Assembly (NCBI GenBank): GCA_964598565.1
Contig: CAZRCG010000002.1
Location: 351,420-415,419 of the forward strand
Reading direction: 5' to 3'
Length of the DNA stretch: 64,000 nucleotides
DNA from: CAZRCG01 sp964598565
GTDB taxonomy: Bacteria; Bdellovibrionota; UBA2394
Shown here: positions 41,965-51,186 of the stretch, piece after piece
Layout of the letters: every line of letters begins with the position of its first letter
Position numbering within the stretch: the first letter of the stretch is position 1
The notes under the pieces: generated by a model
What the model was told of the DNA's origin: nothing
Seen by the model: only the letters and a program-made list of their open reading frames with translations
The model's database searches: none
Translations under genes and position numbers: made by a program

Positions 41965-43332
41965 ATGAGCATTAAAACAAAAATTTTTTTAGTTACGACG
42001 GCCGTCATTCTCTTTGTTGGCCTTAGCCTTTCGCTGTGGTTCAATGCCCGCATCAGCCGAGAGATTGATACACAGATCTACGATACGTTGGCCGCGCGCG
42101 TACAGCTTCAAGAGCTCCAGATTCTTCGCGATGGCCTTACGCGTCTACCGGAGAATGTATGGATTTTCTCTGATGAGACTCAACAGCTCCCTGACGGTTT
42201 TGAAGCTTCATCTCTTCTGGCTATTGCGCCGCGTGCTGGGTCGTTAGTAACACCGTGCAAGAATCGTCTAGGCCAATCGTGGATCTGTGCTTTCTCGTTC
42301 GTTCAGCCAATCAACCTGTGGATCTTCGATGCGATGCCTCGACAATCTCAAATGGCGATTTTGAAAGAGGCACAAATCGAAATTGCTCTTCTTCTTGCAG
42401 TACTGCTCGGCTTAGCGCTTGCGATGGCCTATCTAGTAGGCTCGTGGTTTTTGGAGCCTCTGAGTCGGCTCGCCTTGCGAATGCAAGGGCTGGGAATGGG
42501 TAACTATGACTCCTCGATTCCAGCTCTTGATAGACAGGATGAGATTGGCGCTCTCGCGCGAAGTTTTTTAGAAATGTCTTCAGCCCTCAAAGAGCGAGAA
42601 AAAAATCTGTCACTCTCGGCAGAAAAGCTAGCCCACTCAGCGCGTTTATCGTCGATTGGAACTTTGGGCGCCAGTCTGGCCCATGAAATTAAGAATCCTC
42701 TCATGTCGATGAAGGGCCACGCCAAACACTTAGCCCAAAAGGTGACGGATGAATCGTTACGGGAAAGCGCCATCATCATTCAAAGTGAGTCCGATCGTTG
42801 CCATGATATTCTTCAACGACTGCTTCGCTTTTCGAGAGCGGAGGCTCGTTCGGAGCGTCTTTTCTCCATTCAGGAAGTCCTCGATTCCACAATACTTCTC
42901 GTGAAAATGGAAGCTCGAGAGCGAAATATCACCCTAAAATTATCGACTCAAAGTAACGCGATCGTTCGAGGTTCTCCACTCGAAATACAGCAGGTGGTTC
43001 TCAATCTCATCATTAATGCGATTGCAGTCAGTGGTGAGAACTCAATGATTCAAATAACTGTAAGAGAGAAAGATTCTTTGTGTATGGTCGAAGTGCAAGA
43101 CTCTGGCCCTGGCATTCCTCCTACGCTACGAGATAAGATTTTTGAGCCATTCTTCACGACAAAGGCTGCTGGCGAAGGCAGTGGGCTAGGGCTGTCTGTC
43201 TCAAAGGAGATCATCGAGAAACTCGGAGGCACGATATCGTATGAAGCCATCGAGCCCCACGGATCACGATTCTATTTCGTCTTGCCTCTTCAAGAGGGGG
43301 CTGCGACGATGACAATAAGGAATTACCCATGA
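41965..43332 (+). CDS. Membrane sensor histidine kinase
   Basis: The 455-residue kinase has two membrane segments (about 7-25 and 139-163) flanking a periplasmic loop of about 110 residues with two cysteines (C98 and C108), then a HAMP linker, a HisKA domain with the phospho-acceptor H240 in ASLAHEIKNPLMSMKGH, and an HATPase domain with VVLNLIINAIAVSG (N box), DSGPGIPPT (G1), FEPFFTTK (F box) and GSGLGLSVSKEII (G2). The architecture is that of NtrB/ZraS-like kinases paired with NtrC-type regulators. It overlaps its regulator by four bases (ATGA). Confidence 0.93.
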   Translation: MSIKTKIFLVTTAVILFVGLSLSLWFNARISREIDTQIYDTLAARVQLQELQILRDGLTRLPENVWIFSDETQQLPDGFEASSLLAIAPRAGSLVTPCKNRLGQSWICAFSFVQPINLWIFDAMPRQSQMAILKEAQIEIALLLAVLLGLALAMAYLVGSWFLEPLSRLALRMQGLGMGNYDSSIPALDRQDEIGALARSFLEMSSALKEREKNLSLSAEKLAHSARLSSIGTLGASLAHEIKNPLMSMKGHAKHLAQKVTDESLRESAIIIQSESDRCHDILQRLLRFSRAEARSERLFSIQEVLDSTILLVKMEARERNITLKLSTQSNAIVRGSPLEIQQVVLNLIINAIAVSGENSMIQITVREKDSLCMVEVQDSGPGIPPTLRDKIFEPFFTTKAAGEGSGLGLSVSKEIIEKLGGTISYEAIEPHGSRFYFVLPLQEGAATMTIRNYP

Positions 43333-44762
43333 AAATTCTTGTAGTGGACGACGAGCCAGGCTTATTAAAGCTCATCAAAATGAATCTCGCAGAAGTTGGC
43401 CATCAGGTAGCGTGTGCAGAAACGTTTGCAGGAGGTCTAGCTCAGTTTCAACTAGGTCTCTACGATTTGGTTCTCTGTGATATTGGCCTACCCGATGGAA
43501 ATGGGCTTGATTTGTTGAGTCAAATGCATGCCCAGAGTCCTGAAACACCCATCGTTATGATCACCGCTCATGGCTCGATTCAGTCAGCTCTTACGGCCAT
43601 GAAGAACGGGGCCTATGATTATATTCAAAAACCATTTGAGATTGAGGAAATCGGCATTATTCTTGAAAGAGCTCAACGCGAGAAATCGCTCGTCGCCGAG
43701 AATATTCGACTTAAAAAAAATATAGCGTCTGAGTTTGATTTTTCAAAAATCATTGGTAAATCTGCGGCTCTCCAAGCCATCTTTGACAAGATTCGTCGAG
43801 TAGCTGACACGCGAACCACCGTGCTTATTTTGGGGGAAAGTGGCACAGGCAAAGAGCTCATTGCCAAGGCGATCCATTTTAACAGTCCTCGGCACAACAA
43901 ACCCTTCGTGGTGCTCGATTGTTCCGCTATAGCGGCCAATCTTTTGGAGAGCGAGCTGTTTGGCCATGTAAAGGGCGCGTTTACCGGCGCGGACCGCCCT
44001 CGAAAAGGGCTCTGCGAAGAAGCCCATGGTGGCACTCTGTTTCTAGATGAAATTGGAGAGATGCCTCTCGACCTGCAGAGCAAATTGCTTCGTCTGCTTC
44101 AAGAGCAGAGCTTTCGAAAAGTTGGTGAAACTCAGCCGACCAATGTGGACATTCGCATTTTAGCTGCGACGAATAGAAATCTTGAAGACGAAGTGAAAAA
44201 TGGGCGTTTCCGAGAAGATCTTTTTTATCGACTGAACGTTGTCGCTCTTTCACTACCTCCTCTCAGAGAAAGAAAAGAAGATATTCCCATTCTGTGTCAG
44301 AATTTTCTTGAGCGATTTAGCCGTGACTACCAGAGAAAGGCAAAGCAATTTGCTCCCGATGTGATGGAGCGACTTCTCGCGTATGACTGGCCTGGAAATA
44401 TTCGCCAACTTCACAATGTCATGGAGCAAGTGGTGGTGATGTCGACCGATGATATCATTACGGCCGACTTATTACCGCCACCTTTTAAGGAAGTTCCGTT
44501 GGCGGGTCCGGTGACGATTCCCGAGAATGAGTGGGATTTAAAAAAGGCGATTGAAAGAGTGACCGCCTACACAGAAGAGTGCCTCATTCGTAAGGCTCTC
44601 GCTCAAACCAAGTTTAATAAAACTAAGGCTGCACAGCTTTTAGGCTTAAGCCGAAGAGCTTTGATTTACAAAACTCAGGAATACAAAATTCATGCGGGTG
44701 GCCCCGATCTCGATGATGCAGAGACTGAGGACAAAGAATCTCCTTCAGAAAGAGAGGCCTGA
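43329..44762 (+). CDS. NtrC-family sigma-54 activator (response regulator)
   Basis: The 477-residue protein has a receiver domain with phospho-acceptor D51 in LVLCDIGLPDGNGLD, an AAA+ domain with Walker A GESGTGKELIAKAIH, the sigma-54 contact loop GAFTGA, Walker B GGTLFLDEIGEMPLDLQ, and arginine-finger region RLNVVALSLPPLRER, and a C-terminal Fis-type helix-turn-helix (TKAAQLLGLSRRALIYKTQE). Intact GAFTGA means it should open sigma-54 promoters. It is cotranscribed with the kinase at 41965 and overlaps folD by one base as TGATG. It is a candidate activator of the sigma-54 promoters at 33078 and 63820, which is untested. Confidence 0.95.
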   Translation: MKILVVDDEPGLLKLIKMNLAEVGHQVACAETFAGGLAQFQLGLYDLVLCDIGLPDGNGLDLLSQMHAQSPETPIVMITAHGSIQSALTAMKNGAYDYIQKPFEIEEIGIILERAQREKSLVAENIRLKKNIASEFDFSKIIGKSAALQAIFDKIRRVADTRTTVLILGESGTGKELIAKAIHFNSPRHNKPFVVLDCSAIAANLLESELFGHVKGAFTGADRPRKGLCEEAHGGTLFLDEIGEMPLDLQSKLLRLLQEQSFRKVGETQPTNVDIRILAATNRNLEDEVKNGRFREDLFYRLNVVALSLPPLRERKEDIPILCQNFLERFSRDYQRKAKQFAPDVMERLLAYDWPGNIRQLHNVMEQVVVMSTDDIITADLLPPPFKEVPLAGPVTIPENEWDLKKAIERVTAYTEECLIRKALAQTKFNKTKAAQLLGLSRRALIYKTQEYKIHAGGPDLDDAETEDKESPSEREA

Positions 44763-45622
44763 TGATTCGAATGGATGGCAAATCTCTCGCTGAGACCCGC
44801 CTGAATCTTCTGAAAACAAAAGTTGCCGCTACCAAGGGCCAGCCCGGTTTGGTGGTTATTCGTGTGGGTGATGATCCGGCCTCTAAAATTTATGTTACAA
44901 AGAAAATTCAAACGTGTCGTGAGCTCGGTTTTCATTCAGAAGAAATAAGCCTGCCATCGACGACGCCTCAGCAAGAACTTGAGGCTCGCGTGATGCAACT
45001 CAATCAAGACCAAAAAGTACATGGCATCTTAGTACAGCTGCCCCTGCCGAAACCCTTATCAGAAGCGAGAGTCATAGAGACCATTGCTCCTTCTAAAGAT
45101 GTCGACGGTTTTCATATTCTTAATCGTGGAAAACTTTTAGCCCAGCTCCCCTGCTTTCAACCCTGCACTCCCAAGGGCATTATGGCGCTTCTGGAGGCTT
45201 ACAAAATTAAGGTTGAAGGTCTGAATGCTGTGGTCTTAGGGCGATCTCTGATTGTGGGTCGACCGATAAGTCTCTTGCTCGATCACGCAGGGGCCACCGT
45301 TACGGTCGCTCACTCGAAAACTCGCTCTATCGACGACCACCTTGCTAACGCAGATCTCATCGTCTCTGCCATTGGAAAACCAAACTTTATTTCGAAGCAG
45401 ACTCTAAAAAGGGGCGTTGTGCTGATTGATGTGGGTATCAATCGTCTCGAGTCAGGCGCCATTGTCGGCGATATTGATTTGAAGGCTTACGAATCGGTGG
45501 CGTCTTACGGCACCCCGGTACCAGGAGGCGTTGGGCCCATGACGATCTGTAGTCTCATCGAGAATACCTGGGATGCGTTTCAAGAAGCCTCGTTATCAAC
45601 CAATCGATCTTCTGAGATATAG
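44762..45622 (+). CDS. folD: Methylenetetrahydrofolate dehydrogenase/cyclohydrolase
   Basis: The 286-residue bifunctional enzyme interconverts 5,10-methylene- and 10-formyl-tetrahydrofolate. It has the catalytic KIYVTKKIQTCRELGFHSEE segment (KxxxY region), VHGILVQLPLPKPL, KDVDGFH, and the NADP-binding AVVLGRSLIVGRPISLLL and GTPVPGGVGPMTI. Its start overlaps the regulator stop; a second ATG three codons on is possible. Its tail overlaps convergent rarA by 43 bp. Confidence 0.95.
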   Translation: MIRMDGKSLAETRLNLLKTKVAATKGQPGLVVIRVGDDPASKIYVTKKIQTCRELGFHSEEISLPSTTPQQELEARVMQLNQDQKVHGILVQLPLPKPLSEARVIETIAPSKDVDGFHILNRGKLLAQLPCFQPCTPKGIMALLEAYKIKVEGLNAVVLGRSLIVGRPISLLLDHAGATVTVAHSKTRSIDDHLANADLIVSAIGKPNFISKQTLKRGVVLIDVGINRLESGAIVGDIDLKAYESVASYGTPVPGGVGPMTICSLIENTWDAFQEASLSTNRSSEI

Positions 45623-46722
45623 GACTCGCCGTCCCTTTTTTTTCGTCCTCGCCCCAGCGATCGATCGAGCGCCGTCACGCCGTTAACCAAAAAATCTGGA
45701 ACTTTCGAGGCCCCCTTTTCGTGCACGAGCTTTCGAGCTTTTTCAAAGCGGTCTCCCGCCTCTCGTGATTTTTTGGCATCCGACAAAAAAATCACGCCTT
45801 GAGAAAGGGCATAATAGCATTCAGGTCTTCCGACAAACTCACAGGCATTCTTGACCGCGTTGGCCACCGCCAGCGCTCGAATATCAGCGTTGCCGATATC
45901 TTCAGATGCAAAGATGACCATACGTCGTGCAATAAACAGAGGATCTTCTCCAGCCTCCCAGAGCCGCGCCAAATAATAGAGCGCCGCATCGGTTTCGCCC
46001 GCTCGCATACTCTTAATAAAGGCGGAGATGACCTGGTAATGCAGATCACCTCTTTTGTCGTGAGAAAAGCCTTGATCTTTAAAAAGAGCTCCTATCTGAG
46101 GCATTGAAAATTTCGGCTGCGCCAATTCGAAAACGCCCAGAGCAATACGGGCATCTCCTTGAGACTTCTCAGCAATGTATGCTAATGCCGTCTCGGGAAC
46201 ATCCTCAAGATTGAGATAGTCTTTGGCCCGCAAAAGTAAAAAGAGAATGTCTTCTGATTTAAGTCGCTCAAATCTAAACACTCTCAAGCGTGACAGCAAA
46301 GCGGCATTCACTTCATAGGCAGGATTCTCGGTGGTCGCGGCAATAAAAATGATGTCTCCGCGTTCAATGGCGCCGAGAAGAATATCTTGCTGACTCTTAT
46401 TAAAATGATGAATCTCATCCACAAAAAGAATGCTGCCCTTGCCTTCTTTTTGCTTCCAGAAAACAGCCTCTTCGAGTGCCGCTTTTAAGTCTTTGACGCC
46501 TGATGCGATGGCAGACATTCCTATCCAACGGTTTTTTGTTGAATGGCGAATCACCGATGAGAGCGTTGTCTTGCCCACGCCTGGAGGAGCGTAAAATAGA
46601 CACGAAAATATCTGATCATTCGCAATGGCATCATAAAGTGGTAAGCCAGGTGACAGATGCTCTCGATGACCAACGACGTCTTGGAGATTTTTTGGTCTTA
46701 AGGCTTCGGCCAGCGGCTTCAT
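45580..46722 (-). CDS. rarA: Replication-associated recombination protein A (MgsA/RarA-type AAA+ ATPase)
   Basis: The 380-residue clamp-loader-like ATPase starts MKPLAEALRPKNLQDVVGH and has Walker A APPGVGKTTLSSVI, Walker B GSILFVDEIHHFNKSQQDIL, sensor 1 FIAATTENPAYEVNAALLSR and the C-terminal tetramerisation domain with YYLARLWEAGEDPLFIARRM and IFASEDIGNADIRALA. It acts at stalled replication forks. It is somewhat shorter than E. coli RarA (447). It begins 15 bp after the aldehyde dehydrogenase stop and is probably the last gene of the lat transcript. Confidence 0.94.
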   Translation of the reverse strand: MKPLAEALRPKNLQDVVGHREHLSPGLPLYDAIANDQIFSCLFYAPPGVGKTTLSSVIRHSTKNRWIGMSAIASGVKDLKAALEEAVFWKQKEGKGSILFVDEIHHFNKSQQDILLGAIERGDIIFIAATTENPAYEVNAALLSRLRVFRFERLKSEDILFLLLRAKDYLNLEDVPETALAYIAEKSQGDARIALGVFELAQPKFSMPQIGALFKDQGFSHDKRGDLHYQVISAFIKSMRAGETDAALYYLARLWEAGEDPLFIARRMVIFASEDIGNADIRALAVANAVKNACEFVGRPECYYALSQGVIFLSDAKKSREAGDRFEKARKLVHEKGASKVPDFLVNGVTALDRSLGRGRKKRDGESYISEDRLVDNEAS

Positions 46723-46737
46723 GCCCTTGTTCGTAGC

Positions 46738-48363
46738 CTAAGCTTTACCCTTCGTCCACTCAGAGAAATCACAGGCCTCTCGCACAGAGCCGCCGTCAAC
46801 GTCCATCTGAGCCAGTTGAAGTTTATCGGCCAAATCAACATTGACCGCATGCCACCGCGTATAGCTGTCGAGAACCCAAATACCCGACTCACGCATGCCG
46901 TTACCCGATGCCCGCGTTCCGCCAAAGGGCAAATGGGCCTCTGCGCCCGTCGTCGAATTATTGATACTACTCATTCCTGCCTGAATGCTTTCTTTAAACG
47001 TCAGCATCTTTCTTGGATCTTCGGTAAATAAAGCAGACGACAAACCGTAAGGATGAGCATTCGCTGCCTCCAAAGATTCCTCAAACGAATTTACTTTCAC
47101 CAGATTCACGGTAGGTCCGAAAATCTCTTCTTGAAAGAGGCGCATCTTGGGAGTGACATTCTCCCATAGAGTCGGGCCCACATACCAACCCGCGTCGGGA
47201 TTACCAGAAAATCTCTTGTAAGGATTTTTTCTGGTAATCTGGCCTTGGCCCACTAATAGCTTCGCACCTTCGGCTTTACCCCAACGCAAGTGATCTACAA
47301 AATTCTTTAAATACCGCTGCGCAATGAGAGGGCCATAAAACACATCGGGGTCGATGAGGCTATTGCCCAGCTTCATCGCAGCCATAGCTGCCAAGAAGCG
47401 CTTCTTAAACTCCTCATATACTTTTTTGTGCACAATGATATTACCAGTCGATGTACACCGCTGCCCGGCTGTTCCATAAGACGAAACTAAAGTGGTGGCA
47501 ACGGCCTTATCGAGTCGAGCATCCTCCATCACAATTAAGGGATTCTTGCCCCCTAGTTCGAGGGATGGAATCTGTAGCGCACGACCACAAATTTCACCGA
47601 TCGAGCGCCCAACTTTCGAACTGCCTGTAAATGAAACTTTCTGAATCTTATTGCTCTCAACACCTTCGAGGCAAAGCTCCCCTGTTCTGTTATCGCCAAA
47701 CACCACATTGACCAAACCTCGTGGAAATCCAGCTTCTTCAAAGCACATGGCAAATGCCAGAGCGGTCGCAGGTGCATCTTGCGACGGCTTCCACACGACA
47801 GAGTTTCCACAAAGCAGCGCCGGAATAATTTTCCACGAAGGCACGGCAAAAGGAAAATTGCTGGCCGTAATCATCAAACAAACTCCGAGCGGTCTGCGAT
47901 AGGTAAATAATTCTTTATTGGGCAACTCTGAAGGAACCGTCTGCCCGTAAAGCCGTCGCCCCTCAGACTGAAAAAATTGGGCCGTATCAATAGCCTCTTG
48001 AACTTCTCCTAAGGCTTCTCTCGGAACCTTTCCAATCTCTCGTGTGATGATACGCGCAAGATTTGTTTTTTCTCGCTCAAGAATGGTCGCCAAACGCCCA
48101 ATTAAAACCCCCCTCATGGGAGCAGGCACACGTCGCCAATCGTCGAACGCGCGCTGGGCCACATCGAGAGCCTGCTCAACCTCTTTTTTGCCTGCCGTTG
48201 GAAAAGTGCCCACTGTATCCGAACCATCCGAAGGATTAATCGACTTAAAGTGCCGACTGCCTCGAATCAATTTTCCGTCGATCCAATGCCCTCCCAAAAT
48301 TTCGGGTCCATAGGGTCTTTCAGAAGATGGTTCGGCAAGCTTCACGCGTTTTAGATCTTTCAT
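46738..48363 (-). CDS. Aldehyde dehydrogenase, probable aminoadipate-semialdehyde dehydrogenase
   Basis: The 541-residue NAD(P)-dependent enzyme has the Rossmann segment VSFTGSSKVGRSIGEI, general base Glu in PSLELGGKNPLIV and catalytic Cys in YGTAGQRCTSTGNIIV, with FQEEIFGPTVNLVKV further on. The sequence resembles the ALDH7/antiquitin branch. Its start overlaps the lat stop (ATGA), so its likely substrate is the alpha-aminoadipate-6-semialdehyde (or its cyclic form P6C) produced by that transaminase, giving 2-aminoadipate. The family assignment is firm; the substrate is inferred from context. Confidence 0.87.
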   Translation of the reverse strand: MKDLKRVKLAEPSSERPYGPEILGGHWIDGKLIRGSRHFKSINPSDGSDTVGTFPTAGKKEVEQALDVAQRAFDDWRRVPAPMRGVLIGRLATILEREKTNLARIITREIGKVPREALGEVQEAIDTAQFFQSEGRRLYGQTVPSELPNKELFTYRRPLGVCLMITASNFPFAVPSWKIIPALLCGNSVVWKPSQDAPATALAFAMCFEEAGFPRGLVNVVFGDNRTGELCLEGVESNKIQKVSFTGSSKVGRSIGEICGRALQIPSLELGGKNPLIVMEDARLDKAVATTLVSSYGTAGQRCTSTGNIIVHKKVYEEFKKRFLAAMAAMKLGNSLIDPDVFYGPLIAQRYLKNFVDHLRWGKAEGAKLLVGQGQITRKNPYKRFSGNPDAGWYVGPTLWENVTPKMRLFQEEIFGPTVNLVKVNSFEESLEAANAHPYGLSSALFTEDPRKMLTFKESIQAGMSSINNSTTGAEAHLPFGGTRASGNGMRESGIWVLDSYTRWHAVNVDLADKLQLAQMDVDGGSVREACDFSEWTKGKA

Positions 48364-49712
48364 GCATTGCCCTCCTTAGAGGATACGAAATGACTGGCCA
48401 ATTTCAAACCAGCGCAAGATTTTCTCAACAGCGAAAGTCCTTCTTCCGCTTCGTCTTGTTTCAAATTTAACACCGGTCTTAACCGAATACTCTTCTGCCC
48501 ACACGCCAACACAATAAGACCATTCTGCCAGGCTAATTCAATCAGATCATCGCGGACTTGAGGTGTCGGCAGATCAAAAGCAAGCCATAAACCAAGACCT
48601 CGAACATTCGAAATAAAGTCATACGACTGAGATAATTTTTCAAGCTCCGCTCGTACAAAACTTCCCATGGCTGTGGCATTAGCGAGCAAATTTTCTTCGC
48701 AAATAATTTTGATAAATTGGGTTGAGCGCACCATGTCGACGATATTGCCACCCCAGGTGGAGTTGATGCGGCTAGAAACTTTGAAGACATGGTCTACCTC
48801 ATCGAGTCGCTTCAACTGGGCGGCAAACCCACAGACCTGCACTTTTTTTCCAAACGCAATAAGATCGGGTACGACTCCAAAATGCTCAAAGGCCCACATT
48901 TTTCCCGTCAGACCCAGCCCCGTCTGAACTTCATCGAAAATCAGCAAAGCCTCATGTTGGTCGGCCAAGCGACGCAGCTCCTTAAAAAACTCAGGGCGAA
49001 ACATATTATCACCCCCTTCTCCCTGAAGCGTCTCAATAATAATGGAACAAATATCATCGCGTTGTTCTGCAAACGCCTTTTCAATCTCAGCGACTGCCTG
49101 TTTTTCCAACTCTAGAGTAGTACGCTGGCTATCTCCCACAAAAGGAAAACTCATTTTTGGATTCGTAATTCTTGGCCAATCAAATTTAGGGAAATAGGCA
49201 ACCTTCTCGGGCACTGTATTGGTAAGCGACATGGTATAACCCGTACGCCCATGAAAGGCCTCTTTGAAGTGGATGACTTGCGTCCCCTTCTCACCACGTC
49301 CCGCTTTTAAATTTTTACGAACTTTCCAGTCTTGAGCGGTCTTAATGGCGTTTTCGACTCCCAGGGCTCCCCCTTCGATGAAAAAAAATCGGTCGAACTG
49401 CGGCAGCACCTTCTCATGAAAAAGAGAAACAAAGGTCGCATATGCCTCGGTATAAATGTCTGAATTAGAAACTTTCAGTTTTGCCACTTCGAGAAGCTGT
49501 TTCTCAAAAGAGGGCTCCGACATTCTGGGATGATTTAAACCCAGCGGATTGCTAGCGAAAAATGAAAAGAAATCGATATACGTTTTCTTATTTTTAGAAC
49601 AATACAACCGCGCGCCACGACTTTGCTTGGCATCTAGAACCATATCAAAGCCGTCCACAAGAATGGATTTTTTAAGAACATCAAATAGGCTATCTGGACT
49701 AATCGTTTCCAT
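48360..49712 (-). CDS. lat: L-lysine 6-transaminase (lysine epsilon-aminotransferase)
   Basis: From the ATG at 49712 the protein has 450 residues, the usual Lat length. Hallmarks are SILVDGFDMVLDAKQSRGAR, YIDFFSFFASNPLGLNHPRM, FIEGGALGVENAIKTAQDWK and HFKEAFHGRTGYTMSLTNT. The PLP site is in LLIFDEVQTGLGLTGKMWAF with the Schiff-base lysine in LIAFGKKVQVCG. It moves the epsilon-amino group of lysine to 2-oxoglutarate. The frame is open 26 codons upstream of 49712, but those residues are not Lat-like. There is no Shine-Dalgarno sequence. It forms a pathway pair with the downstream dehydrogenase. Confidence 0.92.
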   Translation of the reverse strand: METISPDSLFDVLKKSILVDGFDMVLDAKQSRGARLYCSKNKKTYIDFFSFFASNPLGLNHPRMSEPSFEKQLLEVAKLKVSNSDIYTEAYATFVSLFHEKVLPQFDRFFFIEGGALGVENAIKTAQDWKVRKNLKAGRGEKGTQVIHFKEAFHGRTGYTMSLTNTVPEKVAYFPKFDWPRITNPKMSFPFVGDSQRTTLELEKQAVAEIEKAFAEQRDDICSIIIETLQGEGGDNMFRPEFFKELRRLADQHEALLIFDEVQTGLGLTGKMWAFEHFGVVPDLIAFGKKVQVCGFAAQLKRLDEVDHVFKVSSRINSTWGGNIVDMVRSTQFIKIICEENLLANATAMGSFVRAELEKLSQSYDFISNVRGLGLWLAFDLPTPQVRDDLIELAWQNGLIVLACGQKSIRLRPVLNLKQDEAEEGLSLLRKSCAGLKLASHFVSSKEGNA

Positions 49713-49759
49713 GGCTCTATTTAAGAGCGAAAGCCTTCGTCTTGTAACCAAATTAATGT

Positions 49760-49765
49760 TAACCT
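49760..49765 (+). promoter_or_regulatory. Possible -10 box for leaderless dciA
   Basis: TAACCT ends exactly six bases before the ATG at 49772, and there is no Shine-Dalgarno sequence. It lies in the 59-bp gap shared with the divergent lat gene. The hexamer is a poor match to TATAAT apart from the first, second and last bases. Confidence 0.3.
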
Positions 49766-49771
49766 TGCAGC

Positions 49772-50323
49772 ATGGGATACCGGGGTTCACGACGCACAGC
49801 CTCTCAGAAAGCTTCTCGACCTGAGGACAACGCTAGCCCAAAATTATCCAACTTTTCGGCCGTTAGCGATATTATGGATCGACTGAAGGTGGCAAAATCG
49901 GTTCGAAACCATCTAAAGAATATTGATTTGTGGGCCCAGTGGACCTCGATCGTGGGGCCCGAGCTGTCAAGAGTGACCAGCCCAAAAGAAGTGAAGGCCA
50001 AAACTCTCGTGATTACGGTAGCTCATCAAGCCTGGGCTCACCAATTGCATTTTTTATCGCCTTCGATTCTTAATAAGATTCGAAGCGTATGTCCTCATTT
50101 ATTGATTGATGAGCTTTATTTCACAGTGGGCACGGTGACGCCTAAAATTACGAACCTACCGAGCGCAAAACAACGATTAACCGCGGCAGATAAAGCGCCT
50201 GCAAAGCAGACCCCACTTTCGGAGCGACAAGAAATGACCCTGCGAGCGATTTCCGATGAGAAACTTCGTTTGGCCATTCGAGAGGCGATGAAGGCCGAGC
50301 TGCGCTATCGTCTGAGCGAGTAA
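49772..50323 (+). CDS. dciA: DUF721/DciA-family protein, probable helicase-loading factor
   Basis: The 183-residue protein has a DUF721 (DciA) domain near residues 45-120: WAQWTSIVGPELSRVTSPKE, then TLVITVAHQAWAHQLHFLSP and ILNKIRSVCPHLLIDELYF. DciA helps load the replicative helicase DnaB in bacteria that lack DnaC. The charged N-terminus and the Lys/Glu-rich C-terminal tail are likely flexible. It is followed after 5 bp by a CBS-domain gene. Confidence 0.82.
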   Translation: MGYRGSRRTASQKASRPEDNASPKLSNFSAVSDIMDRLKVAKSVRNHLKNIDLWAQWTSIVGPELSRVTSPKEVKAKTLVITVAHQAWAHQLHFLSPSILNKIRSVCPHLLIDELYFTVGTVTPKITNLPSAKQRLTAADKAPAKQTPLSERQEMTLRAISDEKLRLAIREAMKAELRYRLSE

Positions 50324-50328
50324 GTCGC

Positions 50329-50865
50329 GTGCTGTACGTCTTAACAGAATTGAGAACACTTGAGCCCTACCGAAAAGCTCCTGCCGTCGTCTCTATATCA
50401 CCTCCTGAAGCGGTCAAGCGAGCCACTCGTGTTAATCCACGCAAAGCTGAAAAGACCCTCGCTCGCTATAGCAGTAATAAAGATCACGGGCCTCCACTGC
50501 AAAGTCTTCTCGTGGAAAGTGCGATGACGACGCCCGTTGTCACCTTGTTGGAGAGCGATGGCTTAGATTTAGCCAAGCAGATCATGATCGAGAAGCAGAT
50601 CCGACATATTCCTATTGTCTCCACATCGAAGACTCTTGTGGGAATTATTTCAGATCGAGATTTATTGGCTTCCAAAGGTGGTTCGCTTACAGAAACGATG
50701 AGCAAGCGCGTTGTGGTGGCAGAGCCAAACACGACCCTTCTTGAAGCAGCACGGTGGATGCTCTCGGAAGGAATTTCATGCCTGCCAGTCATTCAAAACA
50801 ATCATGAGGTCATCGGAATATTTACGACCTCTGATTTACTGAAGGCCCTGGTTTTGAAGGGATAA
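50329..50865 (+). CDS. CBS-domain protein
   Basis: The 178-residue protein begins with about 60 residues of unassigned sequence and then has a tandem CBS pair: VESAMTTPVVTLLESDGLDL to LVGIISDRDLLAS, and ETMSKRVVVAEPNTTLLEAA to VIGIFTTSDLLKALVLKG. Such pairs bind adenine nucleotides or S-adenosylmethionine and act as regulatory modules. No effector domain is attached. The start is GTG at 50329 and lacks a good ribosome-binding site; it probably relies on coupling to dciA. Confidence 0.8.
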   Translation: MLYVLTELRTLEPYRKAPAVVSISPPEAVKRATRVNPRKAEKTLARYSSNKDHGPPLQSLLVESAMTTPVVTLLESDGLDLAKQIMIEKQIRHIPIVSTSKTLVGIISDRDLLASKGGSLTETMSKRVVVAEPNTTLLEAARWMLSEGISCLPVIQNNHEVIGIFTTSDLLKALVLKG

Positions 50866-50969
50866 CGTACTCTTAATGGCGCATCGTTCTTGCAGTAGAA
50901 GTGCTTTGGAGCGTTTAGCTCTTAGTAGCCATGGTGGTCTACTAGATTCGGTGTCAGCAGGAACCCACA

Positions 50970-51186
50970 ATGAGTCGAATATTTCCAATTCTTATATACC
51001 TATACCTTGTCTCTTCTGTGGGCGCAGGAATTTATTGGAGCTGATTTAGCCTTTCGCAAGGTGGCCGATCTGCCTGAGACAAGTGTGGTGCCCATAGCAA
51101 CGATAGATAATGGAATGTGGTTCGATGCCCTTCCTCAAAATCGCGTGAACCGCCCGCGTGCGTCATCCGTCACGGGCATTGGCTAA
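50970..51186 (+). pseudogene. Possible remnant of a small secreted-protein gene, frameshifted
   Basis: An ATG at 50970 opens MSRIFPILIYLYLVSSVGAG, which looks like a signal peptide but stops at 51042. In the next frame the sequence LLWAQEFIGADLAFRKV continues for about 55 codons to a TAA at 51184. Joining the two would need one frameshift within about 51003-51035. I recognise no family. The rest of the 50866-51448 gap shows two short inverted repeats (near 50929-50946 and CTCATTA/TAATGAG at 51187-51225) and no other convincing gene. Confidence 0.3.

Noticed and set aside
50872..50900. A third sigma-54 site (TGGCGC...TTGCA) after the CBS gene
   Set aside because: The GG to GC spacing is twelve bases instead of ten, which sigma-54 does not tolerate.
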